The notes: a model not told the origin generated them from the sequence alone. A stretch of DNA of 64,000 nt from Mytilus trossulus (GCF_036588685.1 NC_086386.1:50081878-50145877); one strand, 5' to 3'. Shown: positions 1 through 11,368, numbered from the stretch's first letter. Numbers and translations are program-made.

Positions 1-423
1 CTGCCCTCCAATTGGAAATTTTTAAAGGAATTTTACTGTTTTTGGTTATCTTGAATACTATTATAGATAGCGATAAACTGTAAACAGCAATAATGTTCAG
101 CAAAGTAAGATCTACAAATAAGTCAACATGACCTAAATGGTAAATTGACCGTTCTTAAGGAGTTATTGCCCTTTATAGTCAATTTTTAACAATTTTCATT
201 AATTTGGTAAATTTATGTAAATTTTAACCAAATATAGTTCTCTGTTACTAACGGGCAAAGTTCATTATAAATATAATTGAAAGAAGCAAAATCGTTCAGT
301 AAAGTAAGAACTTCAAACACATCACCATCACCAAAATACAATTTTGTCATGAATCCATTTGTGTCCTTTGTTTAATATGCACATAGACCAAGGTGAGCGA
401 CACAGGCTCTTTAGAGCCTCTAG
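1..423 (+). mobile_element. 3' end of a dispersed repeat, probably a non-autonomous Helitron (partial)
   Basis: This 423-bp AT-rich stretch differs from the U1 array. It ends in a perfect hairpin (AGGCTCT at 404-410, TT, AGAGCCT at 413-419) followed directly by CTAG at 420-423, and recognisable array sequence starts at 424. A hairpin followed by CTRR is the 3' end signature of Helitrons. The hairpin normally lies about 10 nt from CTRR, whereas here it abuts it, so the class is not certain. Two diverged direct repeats of about 70 bp (near 61-132 and 262-334) share a TTCAG-AAAGTAAGA core. From memory this sequence resembles an abundant bivalve repeat family. The 5' end lies outside the window. 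No coding capacity is visible. Confidence 0.45.
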
Positions 424-734
424 TTCAATATAGCCAGGCAAATAAAATACGGCATCACTTTTCATCAAATGCACGTATTTTCCTCTTATGCAATTTACCC
501 GGTATAGTTGAATTTCATATTATTTCAAATAGAAAAAATAATTTGCCAATCAAAAACTTGTTTTCATCGTAAAGCAAATTGAATAAGCTTTCAAACTTAA
601 TTTATAGTTTTTACTTGTAACAAGCGGATTTTTTTTCATGTTACTTAAATGGAGAGGCAAAACTTGAAATTTACGGATGACGAGATAATAATTTAAAACA
701 AAACTTACTGATATGAAGTGTAGAAACCAAGTTG
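424..734. repeat. Leftmost U1-array spacer, type C-like fragment
   Basis: Array sequence begins abruptly at 424 with the motif that follows the CTTTTTCAATATAGCC stretch of other units. Up to about 714 it carries type C markers: ATGCAATTTACCCGG, GTAACAAGCGG, TTACTTAAATGG and TTACTGATATGAAG. From about 724 it switches to type A/B markers (GTTGTCTGACTG). The first unit is therefore a mosaic of subtypes. No gene is seen here. Confidence 0.8.
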
Positions 735-915
735 TCTGACTGAGAAATTAATTTGCTTCTTTATATCGTATACTCAAATTGATGAAATACAATGATATGA
801 AACAAAAGAGTGGAAAACCGGTTTGCGATCACAATTTACGCTACTCCTGAACAGTCTCAGCGTATCAAAGAAAAAGTTTAACAACAGTTTCAAGTTTTAG
901 TATTTATTGGGAACT

Positions 916-924
916 TCTCTTTAC
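916..924 (-). terminator. Candidate snRNA 3' box of U1 copy 1 (present at every copy)
   Basis: On the minus strand GTAAAGAGA lies 15-23 nt downstream of the U1 3' end. It resembles the metazoan snRNA 3' box (GTTT, short gap, AAARNNAGA), which directs 3'-end formation by the Integrator complex and normally lies 9-19 nt downstream. The motif is unchanged in the three spacer subtypes. Assignment is by motif and position only. Confidence 0.5.
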
Positions 925-938
925 ATTTGATTTATTAA

Positions 939-1102
939 CAGGGGATAGCGCGAACGCAGTCCCCCACACTAAAAAATTGCGTACCCGAGTTGCCCACATT
1001 TGGGGCAATCGCAGGCTTCAGCCTAACCGGAGTGCAATGGAAAGGCCTCGACCTGGGGAGACCGCCTTTTTGATCACGGTGCTCCCTGTACCAGGTAAGT
1101 AT
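939..1102 (-). ncRNA. U1: U1 snRNA, copy 1 (reference description)
   Basis: This is the RNA of the U1 snRNP, which recognises 5' splice sites by base pairing. On the minus strand it starts ATACTTACCTGG, complementary to CAG|GUAAGU, and ends in CCCCTG; its 164 nt equal the vertebrate length. Stem-loop 1 is nt 17-47, with the U1-70K-binding loop at nt 27-38 reading TGATCAAAAAGG. The loop of stem-loop 2 holds ATTGCAC (nt 65-71), the U1A/SNF site. Stem-loop 3 is TTGCCC / GGGCAA. The Sm site AATTTTTTAG is nt 125-134. Stem-loop 4 has a GCG-TTCG-CGC cap. The loop differs from the near-universal GATCACGAAGG at nt 33-34 (CG replaced by AA). Its flanking spacer is mosaic. Confidence 0.97.
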
Positions 1103-1166
1103 GCTTGGATATCTGACATTTGTCCACTTGAGTAAATCAGGAGTAACTTTATAAAGAGGTATTCGA
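1103..1166 (-). promoter_or_regulatory. Candidate proximal promoter of U1 copy 1 (same layout at every copy)
   Basis: U1 genes use an RNA polymerase II snRNA promoter with a proximal sequence element (PSE) near -40 to -60. Here the 10-bp palindrome CTTTATAAAG lies at 1147-1156, that is -45 to -54, where a PSE is expected. It is present in all three subtypes. Between it and the gene one base varies (TGTCCACTTG in copies 1, 2, 6 and 7; TGTCCATTTG elsewhere). The PSE of this lineage is not known to me, so the exact element is a guess from position. Confidence 0.45.
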
Positions 1167-1353
1167 ACATATTATAGTCAGCCGATACATCAATTTAAAA
1201 CATACAATAAAAAAAATCGACTTCGCATCGAGGGTCATTTGCCTCCTTCCACTGATTTCATTGAAACACGTTGGTGTATTAAAGACCGGGACACTTTTTC
1301 AGGACGATTTGTTGAAAGGGACCAAATAAAGTAGGATAACTCTGTGGATTAAA

Positions 1354-1370
1354 AACGTACTACGTACGTT
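1354..1370. promoter_or_regulatory. Upstream dyad, candidate distal element of U1 copy 1
   Basis: AACGTAC-TAC-GTACGTT is a perfect 7-bp inverted repeat with a 3-bp spacer, at -252 to -268 from the U1 start. Distal elements of snRNA genes usually lie near -200 to -250. Types A and B have TAC as spacer; type C has TAT (for example 22908-22924), so the one change leaves both arms intact. A regulatory role is inferred from symmetry, position and conservation. Confidence 0.35.
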
Positions 1371-2244
1371 CAGATCGCCATGATGCTTTCACACGGAATA
1401 TCAATAATTGTTTAAAATTCACTCCTCCGCAATAAAGGAAAAAAAAACCAACAAGAACTTTATTGTTTTTCCCTCCTTCGTCGCTTCAATTTCGTAACTG
1501 CCTTTCGTTCATACAACACTGTTTGCTTCTGTTTCGAATTCAGTTACCATTTTTACAGTGTACGCGCAAAATTTTAAAATCAAATTTACTCAATTTGGTG
1601 TGGGGATAAAAAAAAAATCGACGGCAAAGCAATCATTTGCGTTTAAAATTGATAAAGGAGGGCGACAAAGGTCGCGGGATTATTTCTTGAATCCGTCCGT
1701 GCTGCACATGCAGTTTCCGCTTTTTCGATATAGCCAGGCAAATAAAATACGGCATCACTTTTCATCAAATGCACGTATTTTCCTCTTATGCAAATTAACA
1801 GGTATAGTTGAATTTCATATTATTTCAAATAGAAAAAATAACTTGCAAACCAAAAACTTGTTTTCATCGTAAAGCAAATTGAATAAGCTTCCAAACTTAA
1901 TTTATAGTTTTTACTTGTAGCAAGCGGATTTTTTTTTTATGTAACTTAAACGGAGAGGCAAAACATGAAATTTACGGATGACGAGATAATAATTTAAAAC
2001 AAAACTTACTTATATGAAGTGTAGAAACCAAGTTGTCTGACTGAGAAATTAATTTGCTTCTTTTCTTTATATCGTATACTCAAATTGATGAGATACAATG
2101 ATATGAAACAAAAGAGTGGAAAACCGGTTTGCGATCACAATTTACGCTACTCCTGAACAGTCTCAGCGTATCAAAGAAAAAGTTTAACAACAGTTTCAAG
2201 TTTTAGTATTTATTGGGAACTTCTCTTTACATTTGATTTATTAA

Positions 2245-2408
2245 CAGGGGATAGCGCGAACGCAGTCCCCCACACTAAAAAATTGCGTACCCGAGTTGCC
2301 CACATTTGGGGCAATCGCAGGCTTCAGCCTAACCGGAGTGCAATGGAAAGGCCTCGACCTGGGGAGACCGCCTTTTTGATCACGGTGCTCCCTGTACCAG
2401 GTAAGTAT
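2245..2408 (-). ncRNA. U1: U1 snRNA, copy 2
   Basis: Complete 164-nt copy in type A spacer. The upstream region has TGTCCACTTG and the GGAAGATC marker. Confidence 0.96.
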
Positions 2409-3549
2409 GCTTGGATATCTGACATTTGTCCACTTGAGTAAATCAGGAGTAACTTTATAAAGAGGTATTCGAACATATTATAGTCAGCCGATACATCAAT
2501 TTAAAACATACAATAAAAAAAATCGACTTCGCATCGAGGGTCATTTGCCTCCTTCCACTGATTTCATTGAAACACGTTGGTGTATTAAAGACCGGGACAC
2601 TTTTTCAGGACGATTTGTTGAAAGGGACCAAATAAAGTAGGATAACTCTGTGGATTAAAAACGTACTACGTACGTTCAGATCGCCATGATGCTTTCACAC
2701 GGAAGATCAATAATTGTTTAAAATTCACTCCTCCGCAATAAAGGAAAAAAAAACCAACAAGAACTTTATTGTTTTTCCCTCCTTCGTTGCTTCAATTTCG
2801 TAACTGCCTTTCGTTCATACAACACTGTTTGCTTCTGTTTCGAATTCAGTTACCATTTTTACAGTGTACGCGCAAAATTTTAAAATCAAATTTACTCAAT
2901 TTGGTGTGGGGATAAAAAAAAATCGACGGCAAAGCAATCATTTGCGTTTAAAATTGATAAAGGAGGGCGACAAAGGTCGCGGGATTATTTCTTGAATCCG
3001 TCCGTGCTGCACATGCAGTTTCCGCTTTTTCGATATAGCCAGGCAAATAAAATACGGCATCACTTTTCATCAAATGCACGTATTTTCCTCTTATGCAAAT
3101 TAACAGGTATAGTTGAATTTCATATTATTTCAAATAGAAAAAATAACTTGCAAACCAAAAACTTGTTTTCATCGTAAAGCAAATTGAATAAGCTTCCAAA
3201 CTTAATTTATAGTTTTTACTTGTAGCAAGCGGATTTTTTTTTTATGTAACTTAAACGGAGAGGCAAAACATGAAATTTACGGATGACGAGATAATAATTT
3301 AAAACAAAACTTACTTATATGAAGTGTAGAAACCAAGTTGTCTGACTGAGAAATTAATTTGCTTCTTTTCTTTATATCGTATACTCAAATTGATGAGATA
3401 CAATGATATGAAACAAAAGAGTGGAAAACCGGTTTGCGATCACAATTTACGCTACTCCTGAACAGTCTCAGCGTATCAAAGAAAAAGTTTAACAACAGTT
3501 TCAAGTTTTAGTATTTATTGGGAACTTCTCTTTACATTTGATTTATTAA

Positions 3550-3713
3550 CAGGGGATAGCGCGAACGCAGTCCCCCACACTAAAAAATTGCGTACCCGAG
3601 TTGCCCACATTTGGGGCAATCGCAGGCTTCAGCCTAACCGGAGTGCAATGGAAAGGCCTCGACCTGGGGAGACCGCCTTTTTGATCACGGTGCTCCCTGT
3701 ACCAGGTAAGTAT
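3550..3713 (-). ncRNA. U1: U1 snRNA, copy 3
   Basis: Complete 164-nt copy, type A. The promoter-proximal base has changed to TGTCCATTTG, and it shares GGAAGATC with copy 2. Confidence 0.96.
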
Positions 3714-4854
3714 GCTTGGATATCTGACATTTGTCCATTTGAGTAAATCAGGAGTAACTTTATAAAGAGGTATTCGAACATATTATAGTCAGCCGATACA
3801 TCAATTTAAAACATACAATAAAAAAAATCGACTTCGCATCGAGGGTCATTTGCCTCCTTCCACTGATTTCATTGAAACACGTTGGTGTATTAAAGACCGG
3901 GACACTTTTTCAGGACGATTTGTTGAAAGGGACCAAATAAAGTAGGATAACTCTGTGGATTAAAAACGTACTACGTACGTTCAGATCGCCATGATGCTTT
4001 CACACGGAAGATCAATAATTGTTTAAAATTCACTCCTCCGCAATAAAGGAAAAAAAAACCAACAAGAACTTTATTGTTTTTCCCTCCTTCGTCGCTTCAA
4101 TTTCGTAACTGCCTTTCGTTCATACAACACTGTTTGCTTCTGTTTCGAATTCAGTTACCATTTTTACAGTGTACGCGCAAAATTTTAAAATCAAATTTAC
4201 TCAATTTGGTGTGGGGATAAAAAAAAATCGACGGCAAAGCAATCATTTGCGTTTAAAATTGATAAAGGAGGGCGACAAAGGTCGCGGGATTATTTCTTGA
4301 ATCCGTCCGTGCTGCACATGCAGTTTCCGCTTTTTCGATATAGCCAGGCAAATAAAATACGGCATCACTTTTCATCAAATGCACGTATTTTCCTCTTATG
4401 CAAATTAACAGGTATAGTTGAATTTCATATTATTTCAAATAGAAAAAATAACTTGCAAACCAAAAACTTGTTTTCATCGTAAAGCAAATTGAATAAGCTT
4501 CCAAACTTAATTTATAGTTTTTACTTGTAGCAAGCGGATTTTTTTTTTATGTAACTTAAACGGAGAGGCAAAACATGAAATTTACGGATGACGAGATAAT
4601 AATTTAAAACAAAACTTACTTATATGAAGTGTAGAAACCAAGTTGTCTGACTGAGAAATTAATTTGCTTCTTTTCTTTATATCGTATACTCAAATTGATG
4701 AGATACAATGATATGAAACAAAAGAGTGGAAAACCGGTTTGCGATCACAATTTACGCTACTCCTGAACAGTCTCAGCGTATCAAAGAAAAAGTTTAACAA
4801 CAGTTTCAAGTTTTAGTATTTATTGGGAACTTCTCTTTACATTTGATTTATTAA

Positions 4855-5018
4855 CAGGGGATAGCGCGAACGCAGTCCCCCACACTAAAAAATTGCGTAC
4901 CCGAGTTGCCCACATTTGGGGCAATCGCAGGCTTCAGCCTAACCGGAGTGCAATGGAAAGGCCTCGACCTGGGGAGACCGCCTTTTTGATCACGGTGCTC
5001 CCTGTACCAGGTAAGTAT
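4855..5018 (-). ncRNA. U1: U1 snRNA, copy 4
   Basis: Complete 164-nt copy, type A, TGTCCATTTG variant upstream. Confidence 0.96.
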
Positions 5019-6159
5019 GCTTGGATATCTGACATTTGTCCATTTGAGTAAATCAGGAGTAACTTTATAAAGAGGTATTCGAACATATTATAGTCAGCCG
5101 ATACATCAATTTAAAACATACAATAAAAAAAATCGACTTCGCATCGAGGGTCATTTGCCTCCTTCCACTGATTTCATTGAAACACGTTGGTGTATTAAAG
5201 ACCGGGACACTTTTTCAGGACGATTTGTTGAAAGGGACCAAATAAAGTAGGATAACTCTGTGGATTAAAAACGTACTACGTACGTTCAGATCGCCATGAT
5301 GCTTTCACACGGAATATCAATAATTGTTTAAAATTCACTCCTCCGCAATAAAGGAAAAAAAAACCAACAAGAACTTTATTGTTTTTCCCTCCTTCGTCGC
5401 TTCAATTTCGTAACTGCCTTTCGTTCATACAACACTGTTTGCTTCTGTTTCGAATTCAGTTACCATTTTTACAGTGTACGCGCAAAATTTTAAAATCAAA
5501 TTTACTCAATTTGGTGTGGGGATAAAAAAAAATCGACGGCAAAGCAATCATTTGCGTTTAAAATTGATAAAGGAGGGCGACAAAGGTCGCGGGATTATTT
5601 CTTGAATCCGTCCGTGCTGCACATGCAGTTTCCGCTTTTTCGATATAGCCAGGCAAATAAAATACGGCATCACTTTTCATCAAATGCACGTATTTTCCTC
5701 TTATGCAAATTAACAGGTATAGTTGAATTTCATATTATTTCAAATAGAAAAAATAACTTGCAAACCAAAAACTTGTTTTCATCGTAAAGCAAATTGAATA
5801 AGCTTCCAAACTTAATTTATAGTTTTTACTTGTAGCAAGCGGATTTTTTTTTTATGTAACTTAAACGGAGAGGCAAAACATGAAATTTACGGATGACGAG
5901 ATAATAATTTAAAACAAAACTTACTTATATGAAGTGTAGAAACCAAGTTGTCTGACTGAGAAATTAATTTGCTTCTTTTCTTTATATCGTATACTCAAAT
6001 TGATGAGATACAATGATATGAAACAAAAGAGTGGAAAACCGGTTTGCGATCACAATTTACGCTACTCCTGAACAGTCTCAGCGTATCAAAGAAAAAGTTT
6101 AACAACAGTTTCAAGTTTTAGTATTTATTGGGAACTTCTCTTTACATTTGATTTATTAA

Positions 6160-6323
6160 CAGGGGATAGCGCGAACGCAGTCCCCCACACTAAAAAATTG
6201 CGTACCCGAGTTGCCCACATTTGGGGCAATCGCAGGCTTCAGCCTAACCGGAGTGCAATGGAAAGGCCTCGACCTGGGGAGACCGCCTTTTTGATCACGG
6301 TGCTCCCTGTACCAGGTAAGTAT
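6160..6323 (-). ncRNA. U1: U1 snRNA, copy 5
   Basis: Complete 164-nt copy, type A, TGTCCATTTG variant upstream. Confidence 0.96.
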
Positions 6324-7465
6324 GCTTGGATATCTGACATTTGTCCATTTGAGTAAATCAGGAGTAACTTTATAAAGAGGTATTCGAACATATTATAGTC
6401 AGCCGATACATCAATTTAAAACATACAATAAAAAAAATCGACTTCGCATCGAGGGTCATTTGCCTCCTTCCACTGATTTCATTGAAACACGTTGGTGTAT
6501 TAAAGACCGGGACACTTTTTCAGGACGATTTGTTGAAAGGGACCAAATAAAGTAGGATAACTCTGTGGATTAAAAACGTACTACGTACGTTCAGATCGCC
6601 ATGATGCTTTCACACGGAATATCAATAATTGTTTAAAATTCACTCCTCCGCAATAAAGGAAAAAAAAACCAACAAGAACTTTATTGTTTTTCCCTCCTTC
6701 GTCGCTTCAATTTCGTAACTGCCTTTCGTTCATACAACACTGTTTGCTTCTGTTTCGAATTCAGTTACCATTTTTACAGTGTACGCGCAAAATTTTAAAA
6801 TCAAATTTACTCAATTTGGTGTGGGGATAAAAAAAAATCGACGGCAAAGCAATCATTTGCGTTTAAAATTGATAAAGGAGGGCGACAAAGGTCGCGGGAT
6901 TATTTCTTGAATCCGTCCGTGCTGCACATGCAGTTTCCGCTTTTTCGATATAGCCAGGCAAATAAAATACGGCATCACTTTTCATCAAATGCACGTATTT
7001 TCCTCTTATGCAAATTAACAGGTATAGTTGAATTTCATATTATTTCAAATAGAAAAAATAACTTGCAAACCAAAAACTTGTTTTCATCGTAAAGCAAATT
7101 GAATAAGCTTCCAAACTTAATTTATAGTTTTTACTTGTAGCAAGCGGATTTTTTTTTTTATGTAACTTAAACGGAGAGGCAAAACATGAAATTTACGGAT
7201 GACGAGATAATAATTTAAAACAAAACTTACTTATATGAAGTGTAGAAACCAAGTTGTCTGACTGAGAAATTAATTTGCTTCTTTTCTTTATATCGTATAC
7301 TCAAATTGATGAGATACAATGATATGAAACAAAAGAGTGGAAAACCGGTTTGCGATCACAATTTACGCTACTCCTGAACAGTCTCAGCGTATCAAAGAAA
7401 AAGTTTAACAACAGTTTCAAGTTTTAGTATTTATTGGGAACTTCTCTTTACATTTGATTTATTAA

Positions 7466-7629
7466 CAGGGGATAGCGCGAACGCAGTCCCCCACACTAAA
7501 AAATTGCGTACCCGAGTTGCCCACATTTGGGGCAATCGCAGGCTTCAGCCTAACCGGAGTGCAATGGAAAGGCCTCGACCTGGGGAGACCGCCTTTTTGA
7601 TCACGGTGCTCCCTGTACCAGGTAAGTAT
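7466..7629 (-). ncRNA. U1: U1 snRNA, copy 6
   Basis: Complete 164-nt copy, type A, TGTCCACTTG upstream. It lies 1306 bp from copy 5 because of one extra T in a homopolymer. Confidence 0.96.
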
Positions 7630-8771
7630 GCTTGGATATCTGACATTTGTCCACTTGAGTAAATCAGGAGTAACTTTATAAAGAGGTATTCGAACATATT
7701 ATAGTCAGCCGATACATCAATTTAAAACATACAATAAAAAAAATCGACTTCGCATCGAGGGTCATTTGCCTCCTTCCACTGATTTCATTGAAACACGTTG
7801 GTGTATTAAAGACCGGGACACTTTTTCAGGACGATTTGTTGAAAGGGACCAAATAAAGTAGGATAACTCTGTGGATTAAAAACGTACTACGTACGTTCAG
7901 ATCGCCATGATGCTTTCACACGGAATATCAATAATTGTTTAAAATTCACTCCTCCGCAATAAAGGAAAAAAAAACCAACAAGAACTTTATTGTTTTTCCC
8001 TCCTTCGTCGCTTCAATTTCGTAACTGCCTTTCGTTCATACAACACTGTTTGCTTCTGTTTCGAATTCAGTTACCATTTTTACAGTGTACGCGCAAAATT
8101 TTAAAATCAAATTTACTCAATTTGGTGTGGGGATAAAAAAAAATCGACGGCAAAGCAATCATTTGCGTTTAAAATTGATAAAGGAGGGCGACAAAGGTCG
8201 CGGGATTATTTCTTGAATCCGTCCGTGCTGCACATGCAGTTTCCGCTTTTTCGATATAGCCAGGCAAATAAAATACGGCATCACTTTTCATCAAATGCAC
8301 GTATTTTCCTCTTATGCAAATTAACAGGTATAGTTGAATTTCATATTATTTCAAATAGAAAAAATAACTTGCAAACCAAAAACTTGTTTTCATCGTAAAG
8401 CAAATTGAATAAGCTTCCAAACTTAATTTATAGTTTTTACTTGTAGCAAGCGGATTTTTTTTTTTATGTAACTTAAACGGAGAGGCAAAACATGAAATTT
8501 ACGGATGACGAGATAATAATTTAAAACAAAACTTACTTATATGAAGTGTAGAAACCAAGTTGTCTGACTGAGAAATTAATTTGCTTCTTTTCTTTATATC
8601 GTATACTCAAATTGATGAGATACAATGATATGAAACAAAAGAGTGGAAAACCGGTTTGCGATCACAATTTACGCTACTCCTGAACAGTCTCAGCGTATCA
8701 AAGAAAAAGTTTAACAACAGTTTCAAGTTTTAGTATTTATTGGGAACTTCTCTTTACATTTGATTTATTAA

Positions 8772-8935
8772 CAGGGGATAGCGCGAACGCAGTCCCCCAC
8801 ACTAAAAAATTGCGTACCCGAGTTGCCCACATTTGGGGCAATCGCAGGCTTCAGCCTAACCGGAGTGCAATGGAAAGGCCTCGACCTGGGGAGACCGCCT
8901 TTTTGATCACGGTGCTCCCTGTACCAGGTAAGTAT
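8772..8935 (-). ncRNA. U1: U1 snRNA, copy 7
   Basis: Complete 164-nt copy, the last in pure type A surroundings. It lies 1300 bp from copy 8 because that spacer lacks 5 bp. Confidence 0.96.
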
Positions 8936-10071
8936 GCTTGGATATCTGACATTTGTCCACTTGAGTAAATCAGGAGTAACTTTATAAAGAGGTATTCGAA
9001 CATATTATAGTCAGCCGATACATCAATTTAAAACATACAATAAAAAAAATCGACTTCGCATCGAGGGTCATTTGCCTCCTTCCACTGATTTCATTGAAAC
9101 ACGTTGGTGTATTAAAGACCGGGACACTTTTTCAGGACGATTTGTTGAAAGGGACCAAATAAAGTAGGATAACTCTGTGGATTAAAAACGTACTACGTAC
9201 GTTCAGATCGCCATGATGCTTTCACACGGAATATCAATAATTGTTTAAAATTCACTCCTCCGCAATAAAGGAAAAAAAAACCAACAAGAACTTTATTGTT
9301 TTTCCCTCCTTCGTCGCTTCAATTTCGTAACTGCCTTTCGTTCATACAACACTGTTTGCTTCTGTTTCGAATTCAGTTACCATTTTTACAGTGTACGCGC
9401 AAAATTTTAAAATCAAATTTACTCAATTTGGTGTGGGGATAAAAAAAAATCGACGGCAAAGCAATCATTTGCGTTTAAAATTGATAAAGGAGGGCGACAA
9501 AGGTCGCGGGATTATTTCTTGAATCCGTCCGTGCTGCACATGCAGTTTCCGCTTTTTCGATATAGCCAGGCAAATAAAATACGGCATCACTTTTCATCAA
9601 ATGCACGTATTTTCCTCTTATGCAAATTAACAGGTATAGTTGAATTTCATATTATTTCAAATAGAAAAAATAACTTGCAAACCAAAAACTTGTTTTCATC
9701 GTAAAGCAAATTGAATAAGCTTCCAAACTTAATTTATAGTTTTTACTTGTAGCAAGCGGATTTTTTTTTTATGTAACTTAAACGGAGAGGCAAAACATGA
9801 AATTTACGGATGACGAGATAATAATTTAAAACAAAACTTACTTATATGAAGTGTAGAAACCAAGTTGTCTGACTGAGAAATTAATTTGCTTCTTTATATC
9901 GTATACTCAAATTGATGAGATACAATGATATGAAACAAAAGAGTGGAAAACCGGTTTGCGATCACAATTTACGCTACTCCTGAACAGTCTCAGCGTATCA
10001 AAGAAAAAGTTTAACAACAGTTTCAAGTTTTAGTATTTATTGGGAACTTCTCTTTACATTTGATTTATTAA

Positions 10072-10235
10072 CAGGGGATAGCGCGAACGCAGTCCCCCAC
10101 ACTAAAAAATTGCGTACCCGAGTTGCCCACATTTGGGGCAATCGCAGGCTTCAGCCTAACCGGAGTGCAATGGAAAGGCCTCGACCTGGGGAGACCGCCT
10201 TTTTGATCACGGTGCTCCCTGTACCAGGTAAGTAT
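10072..10235 (-). ncRNA. U1: U1 snRNA, copy 8
   Basis: Complete 164-nt copy at the A/B transition: its 3' flank (lower coordinates) is type A-like and its 5' flank (higher coordinates) is type B. Confidence 0.96.
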
Positions 10236-11368
10236 GCTTGGATATCTGACATTTGTCCATTTGAGTAAATCAGGAGTAACTTTATAAAGAGGTATTCGAA
10301 CATATTATAGTCAGCCGATACATCAATTTAAAACATACAATAAAAAAAATCGACTTCGCATCGAGGGCCATTTGCCTCCTTCCACTGATTTCATTGAAAC
10401 ACGTTGGAGTATTAAAGACCGGGACACTTTTTCAGGACGATTTGTTGAAAGGGACCAAATAAAGTAGGATAACTCTGTGGATTAAAAACGTACTACGTAC
10501 GTTCAGATCGCCATGATGCTTTCACACGGAATATCAATAATTGTTTAAAATTCACTCCTCCGCAATAAAGGAAAAAAAACCAACAAGAACTTTATTGTTT
10601 TTCCCTCCTTCGTCGCTTCAATTTCGTAACTGCCTTTCGTTCATACAACACTGTTTGCTTCTGTTTCGAATTCAGTTACCATTTTTACAGTGTACGCGCA
10701 AAATTTTAAAATCAAATTTACTCAATTTGGTGCGGGGGAAAAAAATCGACGGCAAAGCAATCATTTGCGTTTAAAATTGATAAAGGAGGGCGACAAAGGT
10801 CGCGAGATTATTTCTTGAATCCGTCCGTGCTGCACATGCAGTTTCCGCTTTTTCAATATAGCCAGGCAAATAAAATACGGCATCACTTTTCATCAAATGC
10901 ACGTATTTTCCTCTTATGCAAATTAACAGGTATAGTTGAATTTCATACTATTTCAAATAGAAAAAAATAACTTGCCAACCAAAAACTTGTTTTCATCGTA
11001 AAGCAAATTGAATAAGCTTCCAAACTTAATTTATAGTTTTTACTTGTAGCAAGCGGATTTTTTTTTTTATGTAACTTAAACGGAGAGGCAAAACATGAAA
11101 TTTACGGATGACGAGATAATGATTTAAACAAAACTTACTTATATGAAGTGTAGAAACCAAGTTGTCTGACTGAGAAATTAATTTGCTTCTTTATATCGTA
11201 TACTCAAATTGATGAAATACAATGATATGAAACAAAAGAGTGGAAAACCGGTTTGCGATCATAATTTACGCTACTCCTGAACAGTCTCAGCGTATCAAAG
11301 AAAAAGTTTAACAACAGTTTCAAGTTTTAGTATTTATTGGGAACTTCTCTTTACATTTGATTTATTAA

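Larger units (their letters stand above)
735..10071 (-). repeat. U1 snRNA tandem array, type A block (1305-1306-bp units)
   Basis: Seven U1 genes occur at a spacing of 1305-1306 bp, with about 1140 bp of AT-rich spacer between them. Type A markers are TTGCTTCTTTTCTTTATATCG, GAGGGTCATTTG, GTAGCAAGCGG with a long T run, and GTGTGGGGAT before an A run. Copies 2 and 3 share GGAAGATC where the others have GGAATATC. The copies also differ in homopolymer length. Short ORFs of 61-104 codons recur because the DNA recurs, and no protein gene is supported. The last spacer, before copy 8, is an A/B intermediate that lacks 5 bp of the CTTCTTTTCTTT stretch. Confidence 0.93.

Noticed and set aside
1662-1675. 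GCGAC-AAAG-GTCGC hairpin once per spacer
   Set aside because: It is short, followed by no terminator-like T run, and has no link to the gene ends; no function can be supported.
1788-1795. ATGCAAAT octamer in type A and B spacers
   Set aside because: It lies about 690 bp upstream of the nearest U1 start, far from the usual distal-element position, and is lost in type C (ATGCAATT), so an snRNA enhancer role is unlikely.
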